NCBI GenBank assembly: GCA_015146655.1 | Contig: VKHL01000046.1 | Span: 62,001 to 126,000, forward strand | Direction: 5' to 3' | Source: Ochromonas danica | Taxonomy: Eukaryota > Sar > Chrysophyceae > Chromulinales > Chromulinaceae | DNA length: 64,000 bases | Shown here: positions 51,862 to 63,286 of the stretch, one piece after another | How positions within the stretch are numbered: position 1 is the stretch's first letter | How the letters are laid out: the number at the start of each line of letters is the position of its first letter | Notes under the pieces: generated by a model | The model's input: the letters and a program-made list of their open reading frames with translations, nothing else | Databases searched by the model: none | What the model was told of the DNA's origin: nothing | Program-made: the position numbers and the translations under genes

Positions 51862-53496
51862 TCATAAGGTCCAACAATGTGATGCTTTTTTGAATATATA
51901 TTTCAAACCACGGCTTGGCAAACAGATCACTCCTTCCTCAAGAGAAGAAGGCCACTTCAAATTCTTATCAAGAAGAAATTCATTCAACATCTCTTTCGAG
52001 ACTGAATTACCAACGGTCAAAACAACCTTACGCAGACTGGAGTGCTTGGACACAGCCACAATACTCTCCAATCCACAATAGGTGACTCCTATTAGGACCT
52101 TCAACAACTGGCATGCTTCGATCAGCTTGCTCAGCGACTTATCCGTAAAAGCGAAATCAAGCATACGAAGTGAACGAATGGGAACTTCCAACTCTGTCAG
52201 GCTTTTTGCATGCGTTTCAATGGCCGCCAAAGTAGCATCAGTACCGTCATTGGGAAGGCTCAACTCTAGGCATAATCTATTCAAATGGGGAAGATCATGC
52301 AATATGGTGATCAAAGAGGTCTCGCCTGTTGAAGCCTCCAAGCTAATCTGGTAAGGCTCTAGCATTGACTTCAGATCAGTCATTGGATGGTAGACCTCTT
52401 TAAGTTTTAAAGTCGCTACCTTGAACTGATTTCTTGTCAATGCATGACATAAACACGCCGCCCAATCCCCATCAGAACCCCTCACCTCGAAAGAGACAGT
52501 CTTTTTCTCCTCATTTGTCATAATAGTTCCATCAATACATACATCTTGTAGATGCGGGCATTGTTCAAATAGGAGACGCAGGTTCTTTGCATTGCATGGT
52601 TTAGCATTAGTTATTATCAGTCGTGTCAACTTCGGACATAATGCTGCTATCATGTCCAAGAGATAATCAAACTCCTGGGGTTTCACAGATACCCCGAAGA
52701 AGGGCTTCAATACCTCGAGTGTCTCTAATGAATCTCCTGCTGACGAGAGATACGGCAAAAGCCAGGAATCCATCCTCTGCGAGGGTTCCTTTTTTATAAA
52801 GACCTCCAACTTTCTCACATGAGTCTTATTATTAATGAGAGCGGAAGTGATTAACTCGATTCCATCTTGCACAGTCAGACTAAGCAATTGCAAGCTAGAA
52901 GCATGCTTGGTTAGGAGACGAGCTATCATGACTAGGCTTGCATGACAATAATTAGAGCCCAAGAAAGAGATCTTAGTGAGAGAGTTCTCTCGCAATGTCT
53001 CATTCAAGGCCTCCAAGAGCATCTCAGAGAGATGTTTACCAAGAGATGGAATGTGTAGATCATCCGAGAACATCACTATTTCTTGTAGACTATGGCAATG
53101 ACCAAAGAAAGTTGATAGATTCGTCTCAAATTGAGAAAAAACACGATGATTGGAAAATTGGGCAGTCTTTCCAATCTCTATCTTAACTGATCGAAGAGCA
53201 GGACAGTATGATTTCACATCAATTCCTTCCACAACATTGTGCAAGGCAGTCAAAATCACATCAAAACCTTCCCTCAAATATATCTTACGACGACCTAACC
53301 ATATATTAAACATTATCCGCTTATCAATAGAAACAAATATACCTGTTGGTATCCAAAGATCAGTCAAGGAAGACAACCATAAATCCCGATCAGTCTTTCC
53401 TGTACAGGCAATATCTAATCCTGACAGATCCTCCCATTCCAACCAATCTATGTAAACATAGTGAAGAACGTCTCGAGGCAACTGCCAGAGAGTCAT
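51862..53496 (-). CDS. F-box-like/LRR protein (LRR2), intact paralogue
   Basis: Single exon, 544 residues from the ATG at 53496, chosen because MTLWQLPRDVLHYVYIDWLEW aligns with the start of LRR1. The first 40 residues (LP.DVLHYVY..WL.W.DL..LD.A...K..R) look like an F-box, which would link the protein to SKP1-CUL1 ubiquitin ligases. The remainder has leucine-rich repeats with HLQDVCIDG, HLNRLCLEL and SLTELEVP cores ending near 530. The family seems to expand locally (copies at 26 kb and 52 kb). A target cannot be inferred. Compared with LRR1 it has an uninterrupted frame. Confidence 0.7.
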   Translation of the reverse strand: MTLWQLPRDVLHYVYIDWLEWEDLSGLDIACTGKTDRDLWLSSLTDLWIPTGIFVSIDKRIMFNIWLGRRKIYLREGFDVILTALHNVVEGIDVKSYCPALRSVKIEIGKTAQFSNHRVFSQFETNLSTFFGHCHSLQEIVMFSDDLHIPSLGKHLSEMLLEALNETLRENSLTKISFLGSNYCHASLVMIARLLTKHASSLQLLSLTVQDGIELITSALINNKTHVRKLEVFIKKEPSQRMDSWLLPYLSSAGDSLETLEVLKPFFGVSVKPQEFDYLLDMIAALCPKLTRLIITNAKPCNAKNLRLLFEQCPHLQDVCIDGTIMTNEEKKTVSFEVRGSDGDWAACLCHALTRNQFKVATLKLKEVYHPMTDLKSMLEPYQISLEASTGETSLITILHDLPHLNRLCLELSLPNDGTDATLAAIETHAKSLTELEVPIRSLRMLDFAFTDKSLSKLIEACQLLKVLIGVTYCGLESIVAVSKHSSLRKVVLTVGNSVSKEMLNEFLLDKNLKWPSSLEEGVICLPSRGLKYIFKKASHCWTL

Positions 53497-53872
53497 CTGA
53501 TTGGATAATCCACAGTAATACTTGTAATTGATTTGCAATCCGCAGCGCAGAGCGAGGGAACAGCTTCATCCCGTATCCGGGACGCAAGACCACGGCTGAT
53601 TGAAAATCTGTCACCGCATAGAAACTCTAGGTCCCAGCTATCTAATCCGAAAATCTACATATCTCCTCACACCACAGACAGATCCGATCTACAGCACCCA
53701 ATTAACTCAACAGTTATTATAAGCTGGACTAATGAAGTAACTCTTTAGACTGTTTTGTCTGCATTCATAGCACAGTACAGAGTACTGTAGAGAAGAAATC
53801 CGCCTTCAGCATAATGGCGTTTATTGCCTGTTTTTTGCTAACTTGGACAGTGTTTATTCCTCCTGGGCTTTC
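53497..53872. promoter_or_regulatory. Shared upstream region of LRR2 and the EamA transporter
   Basis: A 376-bp divergent gap without TTAAGTTAA. It contains a CATAGCACAGTACAGAGTACTGTAG stretch with an internal inverted repeat (CAGTAC/GTACTG, about 53773-53788). Confidence 0.4.
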
Positions 53873-54979
53873 ATGAAAGCGGCATTAAATGTGGAAAAGC
53901 CAACGCGGAGGTTCAACCTCATGCTCATCGAGAAGAGCTATTATAATACCAAAACAATGAAGCTTTTCCAGACGTATCTCCCTCATATCCTCTCGCTTAG
54001 TGGACAATTATGTTTCTCTGGCTGGCATATCGTTGGCTCCCTTGCACTTCAAAAAGGTGCTGCCAATCCTTTGGTATTTGCTTTTTATCGAGAGATTTTG
54101 GGATGTTTAGTCATGTATATGATCCTTCTTTACAAACAGGAAGCGCTTCGTATAGAGAAAGAGGATTTGGGTCGCTTCTTCTTTTTGGGGATTTGTTCTT
54201 TCGTCAATGTGGTTGGCGCTGTCTTCGCTCTGCAATATATCTCTGCCACTCGTTTTTCAATCTTCCAGCCAGCTATTCCTTGTATAGCCACTGTGGTATC
54301 AATTTTTGTTGGTTTGGATAAGGCAACGTGGATTAAATTGGTTGGTATTGCGATGGCTGTGTCTGGGGCGGTGCTAGCTGAAGCTTGGAGCACCTCCAAT
54401 GATGACGAGAAGAATGTCATCGCGGGTTCAGTCCTTTCCTCTATACAAGTTACGGGCATGTCCTTGTTGATTGTCTTCTCGAAACCCATGTTAACGAAAT
54501 ACCCTTCATCGGTGGTAACGTTAGCCTATTATGGGATGGGAACTGCCCTCACAGCTGTTCTAGTCTCAGCCTGGGCATGTGTTGGTCTGTTCGAAGCGGG
54601 TGACTTTGTCTTCCACTATGAAAGATTGTCGTGGCTTGCTTTGGCTTATGCCTCAGTCATGGCAACGGCTTATACGTACAATGTACTCTCTTGGGCTGGC
54701 CAGCGTCTCTCTCCCAGCCTGGTCACGGTTTATTGCACCTTTCAGCCAGTTGGGACTATAATTTTATCCTATGTAATTTTGAGCGAAGTAGCATCTCCTA
54801 CTGAAGGGTTGGGTGCCTTCATAGTCATTTGTGGACTCCTGGTCACAGTCTTTGGTGGTCATAGCTTGCTGGGTGGAGAAGAGGAGACCACTGGTTCAAA
54901 CAACCCATCATTACGATATCTGAAGCTATATAGTGAGGAAGATGTAGAAGAAGTTGCTTCAGAAGATATTCAAGATTGA
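53873..54979 (+). CDS. EamA/DMT-family transporter (WAT1-like)
   Basis: Single exon. The first in-frame ATG is at 53873 (368 residues). ATGs at 53921 and 53957 are alternatives, and the homologous region begins at the latter (MKLFQTYLPHILSL). About ten hydrophobic segments occur, with the two EamA repeats starting at about LSGQLCFSGWHIVGSLAL and ASVMATAYTYNVLSWAGQ. Typical motifs include FYREILG after TM2 and QYISATRFSIFQPAIPCIATVVS. The C-terminus is acidic and cytosolic. Plant relatives (WAT1/UmamiT) move amino acids or auxin. The substrate is unknown here. Confidence 0.82.
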   Translation: MKAALNVEKPTRRFNLMLIEKSYYNTKTMKLFQTYLPHILSLSGQLCFSGWHIVGSLALQKGAANPLVFAFYREILGCLVMYMILLYKQEALRIEKEDLGRFFFLGICSFVNVVGAVFALQYISATRFSIFQPAIPCIATVVSIFVGLDKATWIKLVGIAMAVSGAVLAEAWSTSNDDEKNVIAGSVLSSIQVTGMSLLIVFSKPMLTKYPSSVVTLAYYGMGTALTAVLVSAWACVGLFEAGDFVFHYERLSWLALAYASVMATAYTYNVLSWAGQRLSPSLVTVYCTFQPVGTIILSYVILSEVASPTEGLGAFIVICGLLVTVFGGHSLLGGEEETTGSNNPSLRYLKLYSEEDVEEVASEDIQD

Positions 54980-55329
54980 TGGCCGTGATGGCTCCTGGAG
55001 GATTTGTAGAGAACAGCAGCATGCTGGAGTGTCCTTGATTTGTCTTCTTCCAGGACACACCTGTGAGTTTGAACAAGTGACCTGTTTTCCATTCATGGCC
55101 TAGTTGGAATTGGCATGCTTTTTCGGACTTTGATGTTTGTCCCTAGTCAGGACAAGTTCTGAGTAGAGCGTTGTCCTGGCACAAGACGAAACGGGGATAC
55201 TATGCTCTACATTATATCCTCTCGAGCTCTCACTTTGCCAGAATCCAGATCCAGATCGAGTGACATTCCTTACAATACATTGACAAGTTGTGCAATGTAG
55301 AAGTGCGATATATAGAGGTCTATGCCACC
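54980..55329. other. Convergent intergenic region, start of the duplicated block
   Basis: From about 55140 the sequence (CAGGACAAGTTCTG ... GCGTTGTCC) is repeated near 60585-60675, which marks the edge of the segmental duplication. No gene was seen. Confidence 0.5.
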
Positions 55330-56391
55330 TCATGCTTGAACGAGTTGGTAGAGTTGCCTTACCACGGAGCGCTCAGATTGGGCCAGCTTTAGCATCAACT
55401 CTTGAGTCAATGGGAAGCCCAGCACCTCGAAGAAATCGTTTGTCTGGCTGACGGCCTTTAGATTATGAAAGATGAAGTCCAGAGCACTGCTTTTCAGCTT
55501 CTGAGCATTGCACATGTCCGCCATCTTCAACATTTGCGCTGCATTGGCGATGGTGAGAGTAGAGCTCAAGTGACTTTCCACCTTCTCCACCAGACCTGAT
55601 ATGCCATATTTGCAGGCGATGGCCAGTAACTGATCTCCATGGTCTGCTAAGTCGTGGTCTTCACAGTCATCGGAATAGAGGAAGCGCAGCATGGCTTTGA
55701 CCACAGGCAGGTCGAAGTCATCAATGTGCACGACACGCTCAGTAGCTTCGATCATGTTGGATGAAAACATGGTTCGGAAGACTTCAGATCTCAATGCCAA
55801 GACAAAGTGATGAGCAGGGATTCTCTCTTCTCCCACGAGTATGGTGATGTCAGACAAGAGTGTATTGAAGAGCATGGAGGAGAGGTCATTCTTCAATGTA
55901 GATTCTTGTGGACTGTAATGGGTTATGTGAGTATTTGTCCATGGGACATTGAGCACTTTCGTTTCAAGATCGCCATAGATGACGAGATCGACACGGATAA
56001 CTATGGTATCATCAACATAGTATCCCTTAGAAGGATCTTTCAAGTCAGTTGAAGTAATGAATTTATGGACACCCCACTTCATATTTTGTTTAAATGTGAC
56101 TATTTTATCCCCGCCACAAGAGCGGTCGGTTGTGTTTGTTTGACTGACTAATGTTGAGTAAAATGAAGCTTTAATCTCTCCTGGAGATCCCTTAACAACA
56201 AAACATGAAAGATTGTCTTTTGATTCTTTCGTAACTCCGCCTGGATAGATATTGACACGCCAGCGATGGCCTCCAATTTCTACAATGGGACTAGATATGT
56301 CTTGTCCAATCTCAGCAGGAAGACCCGAGAATCCACGAAATACGGCGGTAAAGGTGGCATTCAATTTAGGCACGTTTGTTTCAAGCAACAT
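55330..56391 (-). CDS. MATH-BTB protein, CUL3 substrate adaptor type
   Basis: Single exon, 353 residues from the ATG at 56391. No upstream in-frame ATG was found. The MATH domain (about 10-150) includes GHRWRVNIYPGG and GVHKFITSTDL. The BTB domain begins SDITILVGEERIPAHHFVLALRSEVFRTMF and is followed by AMLRFLYSDDCEDHD and a BACK-like end. This architecture is that of SPOP/BPM proteins, which bring substrates to CUL3 ubiquitin ligases. The first MATH strand is short, so the protein might have lost some N-terminal sequence. Decayed copies lie near 51.3-51.8 kb and 60.9-61.6 kb, so the family multiplies and dies locally. Confidence 0.82.
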   Translation of the reverse strand: MLLETNVPKLNATFTAVFRGFSGLPAEIGQDISSPIVEIGGHRWRVNIYPGGVTKESKDNLSCFVVKGSPGEIKASFYSTLVSQTNTTDRSCGGDKIVTFKQNMKWGVHKFITSTDLKDPSKGYYVDDTIVIRVDLVIYGDLETKVLNVPWTNTHITHYSPQESTLKNDLSSMLFNTLLSDITILVGEERIPAHHFVLALRSEVFRTMFSSNMIEATERVVHIDDFDLPVVKAMLRFLYSDDCEDHDLADHGDQLLAIACKYGISGLVEKVESHLSSTLTIANAAQMLKMADMCNAQKLKSSALDFIFHNLKAVSQTNDFFEVLGFPLTQELMLKLAQSERSVVRQLYQLVQA

Positions 56392-57954
56392 GGTGATGGT
56401 CAATCTTTCAACTTCACGTTCGATACTCTGGGACAACAACGACTATGATAAGGATGGCGATATCTTTCTCTGGAATGATTTAGTTGAGATCACTCTTCAG
56501 TTGATTAGATTAGATTAGATGTAGCTTAGCCTGAGGGTCTTCTCATCAACTGATAAATGATACTGTAGCACCTAGCACTTAACTTACGTATTTCTTTGTG
56601 ATTGAAGAAAGTTTGGATGATGAGAGAAGACGAAGATGAAGAAGAAGAAATAGAAATCTTTCATTATGGACTGGTGTGTGGTCAGCCAAATCCAATCCCT
56701 CGCCCAGCAGCAGCAACGTGGTAATTTCGAATTCCAGAGAATTGACAAACTCAACTTTTTAAAGTAGATATTTGTCAGTTTTTTAAGGGCATCTTCCCTC
56801 GCAAATTACTGTTGCTGTTATTATTATTGCTTACAATCAACAATTGTAAAAGTTTATTTGGATAGCCTCATCGAGCATCAAGTTCATGGTTAAGAACATG
56901 TAAGACAGGCAACATACAGCCCAGAGTCATTCTCTCCACTGTTTAATCCATAACATTTCTGTTATGCGAGAGAGACAGATTTCCATTATCAAGTTGATAT
57001 TGATGATCACTCTTAACCAGCTATTTGTGATGCTGTATTATTCATGCCACTCTCGCTATGGAAACCTCGTAATAGTGCGATTTGCGTGATGGCCTCCGCA
57101 TTGATGGCGTAGTGAGGATGGTAGGTGAGGCTATAGAGGTTGATATGGTATTGGCTTAGTGTCCATTTCTACATTAGTTGCCCCGTTAACTTTCATTCTC
57201 TGTTGGAGATTAGCTTTTGTCTCTTGCTGTAGCTCAGTGCTTGATTTTTCCATCTTGCTTGCTGAGTGTGTGCAAGCCAATAGGAAGAAAACAGTAATTT
57301 GTCTGTAAAAGTGATGTTAGAATTAAACCAAGGTAACAGTATTATCTAGTAATCTAGTACACACAATTAGTCTGGTAAACCTAGCCATTAGGTACACCAT
57401 TGGCTTGCAATAATATGATATACTAGTAGTATGATATAACATAATTTAGTGAAGTGCAGCAGCAATTGAGCCACACAGAGACTTGAAAGGCATATACATG
57501 ATAATGAAACTACTATTAATATGAATAGGACACGGAAATGGTCCTCAATGACTGACTAACCGAATTACCAGTATAAACGCTCCACAGCATTCACATCAGC
57601 TTCTTATCCACATGATCAAACATACACAAAAAAGCTTCAACATACAGAGAAGTTAATTATTCTCAAGCGTTGATCAACCATATCACTGATGAACAGACTG
57701 TACAAGCTTCAATGCATTTATAGTAACTTTGTATACAAATGATCAAACATCCACAAAACAGCCTCATGATATAGAAAAGTGAAACATCCCAAATATTGAT
57801 CAAAAAAGTCTCAGGTGATATAAGAGTATCAATAGCATTCATAACTGTCACCACGAAACCCAATGCTAGTATTTATCAGAAGATGCTAAACTTCATGATA
57901 AGCGTAAACAGCTGTAAAGATGATCAAACCCCAATAAATAAATAAATAAAACCA
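56392..57954. other. MATH-BTB promoter and kinase 3' flank
   Basis: 1.56 kb of AT-rich intergenic DNA. Parts (57030-57160, 57205-57490, 57840-57950) recur in copy 2 of the duplication. No gene was recognised. Confidence 0.5.
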
Positions 57955-59307
57955 CTAGAAGCCCTCGAAATTGCTGTGGTCACCAGCTCTCTCTAAACGA
58001 GGAATGAACGGAGGAACAATCCTTCTCTCATAGACTGCATCCCATGGGAGAGAGAAGAATTCGTGCTTCTTTATATTCTCCATATCCGTCAATCTCTCGT
58101 CGACTCTAGCAAGACAGAGAGATGCTATGAAACGTCGTGATGTCGGAACAACATTTCTGGGAAAAGAGATCTTCCTGTTCATAATGCGCAAGAAGATCTC
58201 ATAAGGTGAGTCGGTCATGGATCGAACAAATGGAGTGCGACCCGTCAAGAGCTCAAATATCACCACTCCGAAAGCCCACCAATCCACCACTTCCGTATAG
58301 CCGTTCGTCAGATTGCTGTCCAGTTGCTCAGGAGACAGATAGGCAGGGGTTCCGCAAAACGTATGCAACTTATGGGGGTCACGGTATTTCGTCGCTAACC
58401 CCATATCTAACAGCTTCACATGACCCAGCTCATCGATGCCCACATTCTCAGGCTTGCAATCACGATACACAAATCCTGATTTATGCACATGTTCCAACGC
58501 GACGAACAGTTCCGCGGCATAAAAGCGCGCAGCTTCATTGGACAGCCTATGCAGCTTTTGGTGATATAAATAGCGATGGAGATCTCCACCAGGTGCATAC
58601 TCGAGTGCCAGATAGAAGTTTTCCTTGTCATCCAAACATCCGAAATACTGCATACAAAACGGAGAGTTCAAGGAAGACAACACCAGCTTCTCGTTCTCCA
58701 AGTACTTCTCGTAACGATTGCGCTTATTGCTGATTTCCTTCGGGATGCATTTCATGACGAAGTACTTCCTAGGTGCTTCTCGCGCTGCTGCCAAAAAGCA
58801 CAGCTTTACACAACCTCTCGAACTTCGAAATAACGTGGGACCAAACTCCATCGCTTTCGTAGACAGAACTAGATTCGACAATCGCGCTCTCTTCAACAGC
58901 CAGGGGAAGCTGTCATCGCAGTAAATTCTGTGGCGCCTCTCAAACTCAGCGACCCTCCTCTCCAGAGGTTGCAAATCCATCTGATTGGTGGTAGCCCTCT
59001 CAAGGAAGTCTGGCAATTCACTTGCTCGTCGACGTGAGGTGCCAGCCGAATTAGACCGTGGTTTAGGTTGTAACGGGACCATATTCGAGGTGGAAGAGGA
59101 GAAGGAGGTGAAGCGTCGATTCCGATCAGAAGATTTAGAGCTCAGAGAACTTTCGAGCGTTCCGGTTGATGTCTTCGTTGAGGGTTTCATTCTCTCTGAT
59201 CCTTGTGATATCAACGAAGAAAGCAGGGAGAGGGTGTTGTTATTACTTTTTCCACTGCCCGATGTGATAATTTCGTAATCAGCAACTTTGGTTTGACGTC
59301 CTCCCAT
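57955..59307 (-). CDS. AGC-type (PKA-like) protein kinase, copy 1
   Basis: Single exon, 450 residues from the ATG at 59307. The protein begins MGGRQTK, a possible N-myristoylation start. A Ser-rich basic region precedes the kinase (about 155-420). It has VMKCIPKE with the ATP-binding Lys, YRDCKPENVG in place of YRDLKPEN, LLDMGLA (DMG for DFG), CGTPAYLSPEQL and DWWAFGVVIFELLTGRTPF. The glycine loop is degenerate (FRSSRGCVKL). The C-terminal SNFEGF tail matches the PKA-type AGC tail (SNFDDY). Catalytic Lys, both Asp residues and the APE-type Glu remain, so activity is possible. The gene is repeated at 63287. Confidence 0.85.
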   Translation of the reverse strand: MGGRQTKVADYEIITSGSGKSNNNTLSLLSSLISQGSERMKPSTKTSTGTLESSLSSKSSDRNRRFTSFSSSTSNMVPLQPKPRSNSAGTSRRRASELPDFLERATTNQMDLQPLERRVAEFERRHRIYCDDSFPWLLKRARLSNLVLSTKAMEFGPTLFRSSRGCVKLCFLAAAREAPRKYFVMKCIPKEISNKRNRYEKYLENEKLVLSSLNSPFCMQYFGCLDDKENFYLALEYAPGGDLHRYLYHQKLHRLSNEAARFYAAELFVALEHVHKSGFVYRDCKPENVGIDELGHVKLLDMGLATKYRDPHKLHTFCGTPAYLSPEQLDSNLTNGYTEVVDWWAFGVVIFELLTGRTPFVRSMTDSPYEIFLRIMNRKISFPRNVVPTSRRFIASLCLARVDERLTDMENIKKHEFFSLPWDAVYERRIVPPFIPRLERAGDHSNFEGF

Positions 59308-60879
59308 GAGATAGATTCGATGAAAGATAGAAAATGAGAACAAGGCTTAGAAAAAAATGGTTGAGCGGAGCAAAGCTTTGATAGTGGGATGATTGTGAAT
59401 AAGCAAGTAGGATGTACCAGGAATGGATTGGATTGCGAAAGGTGAAGGATGGAAAATGAGAATGGTGGGCGGGTGGTCGACGCGGTTGCAGCAGCAGATT
59501 GGAGATGCGAGAGCGAGCTGGGGGTCTGGGTAAGGACAAGTTAGAAGTCCCATTTTGAGGGTTTGTGTACATGGACTGCCGCCTTCCACACCCGTTCAAG
59601 ATATTATACCCAACACCTTTCTGCGTTGAAATTTTCGTTGCCGCGGTTCGGGGTTGCCGTTGCCGTTGCCGCGACAAAGAGCATTCAAAGATCGAAGATA
59701 ACGCTTGCGAAGCACAGGCATTTTGTATACCCTTGCTTCCTTAGTGGGGATCAGAACTTTTTCCCAGGATTCACAGCCTCCCTAAAAATTCCCGATGATT
59801 GAGTTGCGCGACAAAACATTCATTTTGCTGTTCCTATTTACCATGGGCATGAACAATAGCTCCTTGAGATATTGATTATTGTAGGCATATTCGTTGGTAT
59901 CATTTTTGATAATCTTGGATACCACCGACAGGTCATTTGAGTCATTTGAGACAGGTATAAAATGGCGATTGAGCCATGCTATTAATTTGCTATTTTCAAT
60001 TTTAGCTGCTGTAATCTCGTTTTGTGCCAGATAAAACACTCCACCATTACGATGGTTTCAGACGGATAGATTCAGTTGTTGTTTCTCCCACCTGGAGTTA
60101 GAAACCTCTCCAGACATGTTATGCTGGCCTGCATCTAAGAGAGCAGGTTTTGGTCTCTATCCCGAGAGCAAAGATGCTAAAAGACATGCTCTTCACAAAT
60201 AAAAACATGGTAGTTGCTATTTAGAAGCTGCAAGAGATTTAAAAGACCGAAACTTCCCTATATGGGCAGTGCAAAGCGGCTGCAAATGGGAGAGAGCTTG
60301 GCCGGTCCTCTTGCATTGGAGCCGAAAGCAGTAGATACTACTACACAGTAACAATACAAACCTTAAACTAATCAACATGGAGTATCTGGCTGTTCTAGTT
60401 GACTTCTTCCTTCTGTTCTCCTCACCCACGCCTCCATCCTCCACGTTACTCAATCCACTACCGCGCTTTAATCCATTCGTGAAACAAGATGGTGCAGAAG
60501 ACTCGGCTTCGACGCTTGATAAGCAAGCATGCTTAAATTTGCAGTATATGAAAGAAATGGTTGCAGTTGAAGTTTGGCTGACTCAGGACAAGTTCTGTGT
60601 GTGAGTCTATAGGTACGTTAGCATTAGTTACGGTCACAACAGAACACTTACATTCTGAGTACAGCGTTGTCCGGGGTCAAGCGGGGTTCTCGCATCGCTG
60701 CTATTTGTAGTGGCAATACCATATCAATTGAAGTACCCAGCAGTCCGCATAATGAGTGATTCTAGGCATCAACAAAAGCATAAACCACTGATCTTTTTGT
60801 ACATCACTTTGGCAAGTTGTGCAACGCAGAAATGCGAAATATAAAGGTCCATGCCACCTCATGCTTGAATGTGCTAGTA
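59308..60879. other. AGC kinase promoter and spacer of the duplication
   Basis: Contains a GCCGTTGCC repeat near 59655-59670. The end (60585-60880) is homologous to 55140-55330, the flank of copy 1. The region between holds only short open frames without features. Confidence 0.5.
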
Positions 60880-61560
60880 AGATCCCCTTCTCATGGAAGG
60901 CTCGGATGGGTTAGCTTTAGCATCAACTCTTGGGCAACAAGAAGCCTAGCACCTCCAAGAAATCGCTTGTCTGGCTAATGAGCACTGCTTTTCCGCCATC
61001 CTCAACACTTTCGCTGCATTGGCGATGGTGAGAGTAGAGCTCAAGTGGCTTTCCACCTTCTCCACCAGACCTGATATGCCATATTTGCAGGCGATGGCCA
61101 GTAACTGATCTCCATGGTCTGCTAAGTCGTGGTCTTCGCAGTCATCGGAATAGAGGAAGCGCAGCATGGCTTTGACCACAGGCAGGTCGACGTCATCGTT
61201 GTGTACCACACGCTCAGTTGCCTCGATCATGTTGGAAGGCTCACGTTTCTGATGCCTTTGTTGGTGTGGTTTATTGCATATACCCATGGATGCATCCGGC
61301 AGGAGGCTTTAATCTCCGCCTGGGACTTGCTTTTAAGATAAAATGATAGCTAGCTTATCCATTCTTCCTTATAACCTTCTGGATAGAGATATCGAAATTC
61401 CAGCGGCAGTCTCTATTTTCTATTTGGAAAAGTCGTTTCTTCTCCAGATCTGCGACGGTGGTGTAGTGCATTTGATTTAAGCACACTTGCTGATGAGGTA
61501 GTCAACTTCAACTTCGTGTTCAATGCTTTGAATTTTTCTTTAGGAAGTTCATTCTTAAAC
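60880..61560 (-). pseudogene. MATH-BTB pseudogene, copy 2
   Basis: A 260-bp stretch (60995-61240) retains almost the exact BTB/BACK sequence of the gene at 55330 (AMLRFLYSDDCEDHD, AIACKYGISGLVEKVE). Around it the frame is lost. The MATH-BTB junction is deleted, and N-terminal MATH sequence reappears at 61370-61540 (GGATAGAGATATC...). An open frame of 113 residues survives, but it starts in unrelated sequence and ends in scrambled residues. It is probably non-functional. Confidence 0.75.
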
Positions 61561-63286
61561 GGAATACTTGACACTGTCTCTTCTTGTTAATGTCTCTTCT
61601 TGTTAACCGGATAATTTCAACGTTTCGTTTTCATTCCCCTCCCAAATATTCGTTTGTCGGAATTTCGTTTTTGTGGTTTTGAGAAACGGGCTTTTTTAAG
61701 AAACGAGAAGAAGGGTCGAAAACAAAACGAACGAAGGTTTGACGAAAGAGTGGTTGTGTTGTTGTGTTGGTTGTGTGAATGAATTCGCAAGGTGCAGTGA
61801 AGGTCTGTCTCTATTCAAACACCAACCACATTGCAACACACTTAAGTATATTCAAGAGATCTTGTTTTGTTGGTCATCTAATGGTCGACTAGATGGATCA
61901 CAAGATACAACAAAAACAATAATCTCACGCTTTTGAAAATAATCAGCTTGATATAAATATAAATCTGTCCTTAGTTGGGAAGGAAATTGTCTTCTTCTGG
62001 GATGACACCAGGCAATGCAATAACTACACGGCGCTGGATAGGAGTGTCATCAGAAGAGGCCAGCTGGGCCAAGGGCGTCCAACTATGCAAATTGTGTAGG
62101 TTACGTTTGAACCCTCTGGTGTAATAAACACCCTGAAGAAAGTAATCCTTCTCTTGTCCATTTCAACACTCGTTATAATCTGTACTTATATCCTTATATA
62201 ACATCATCGTTAGTATTCTCAACTATTGAAGAAGCTCTACTAGTTACTATCCATAGTACTTGATAAGTATTGTCTGTAATCCGGGTAATGCAATGCCGTA
62301 TTTATTTATGTCACTCTCACTATAAAAGTCTCAATGTTATCATACTGTTTGCCTCATGGCATCCGCTTTGAAGGGGTAGTGAGGATGGTAGATGAGGCTA
62401 TAGAGGTTGATATGATGTTAACAGTGGGTCAATTCCTCTGCATCAATTGTTCTGTTTGCTTCATCCTTCCCATCTAGGGATAGGTAAGGATGACTGATAT
62501 TTCGCTGGAAGGACAACCGCTGGATGGAGCGAGATCATCGAAAGGGTAAAAATAAAATAACGTCCCGATATGTTCATCAATATGTCCATCAACTATAACT
62601 CAATGTAGCAAGTTGCTGCAGCTTGAAATTGAAGACAAAGTGGAGATTAGCTTTTGTCTCTTGCTGTAGCTCATCAGCTTGACATTTCCCTCTTGCTTGC
62701 AGAGTGCGTGCAAGTTTGTTTAGCCAATAGGAAGAAAACAGTAATTTGTCTGTAAAAGTGTTGATGTTATTTTATAAATTCAAAAAGTGATATTGGAATG
62801 AAACCAAGGTGGCAGTATTATCTAGTGATGTAGTACACACAAAGAGTCTGGTACACCAAACCATTAAGTTCGCCATTGACCTGTAATAACATGTTATGGT
62901 AAGATATGGCATAATTCAGTAAAGAGCGGCAGCAATTGAGCCACACGCAGACTTGAAGGCATACGAGACGCCTTCCTTTGTACACAAATATTTGTATGAT
63001 CTGAACAGATGGAAGGATAGGGTGATCCTCAATAACTGACTAAATGATTGACCACATTATCTTCGCTGCATATATAGCAGCTTCGTATATACATGATCAA
63101 AACAGATTCAACATTAGAGAAGAAAACCGTTCTCAAGCATTGAATAAACATATCACGGATAAATAGACTGTACAAGTTTCATTCCCAACTGTTATCACGA
63201 AACCCAATGCTAGTATTTATCAGAAGATGTTAAACTTCATGATAAGCGTAAACAGCTGTAAAGATGATCAACAAAACAAAAAACCA
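61561..63286. other. Spacer of duplication copy 2
   Basis: No gene was recognised. 62300-62410 and 62640-62970 are diverged copies of 57030-57160 and 57205-57490. About 200 bp near 62450-62640 has no counterpart in copy 1, so it is an insertion here or a deletion there. Confidence 0.5.

Noticed and set aside
58206-58733. Plus-strand open frame of 175 codons within the AGC kinase
   Set aside because: It is antisense to a well-conserved kinase core and has no independent features.
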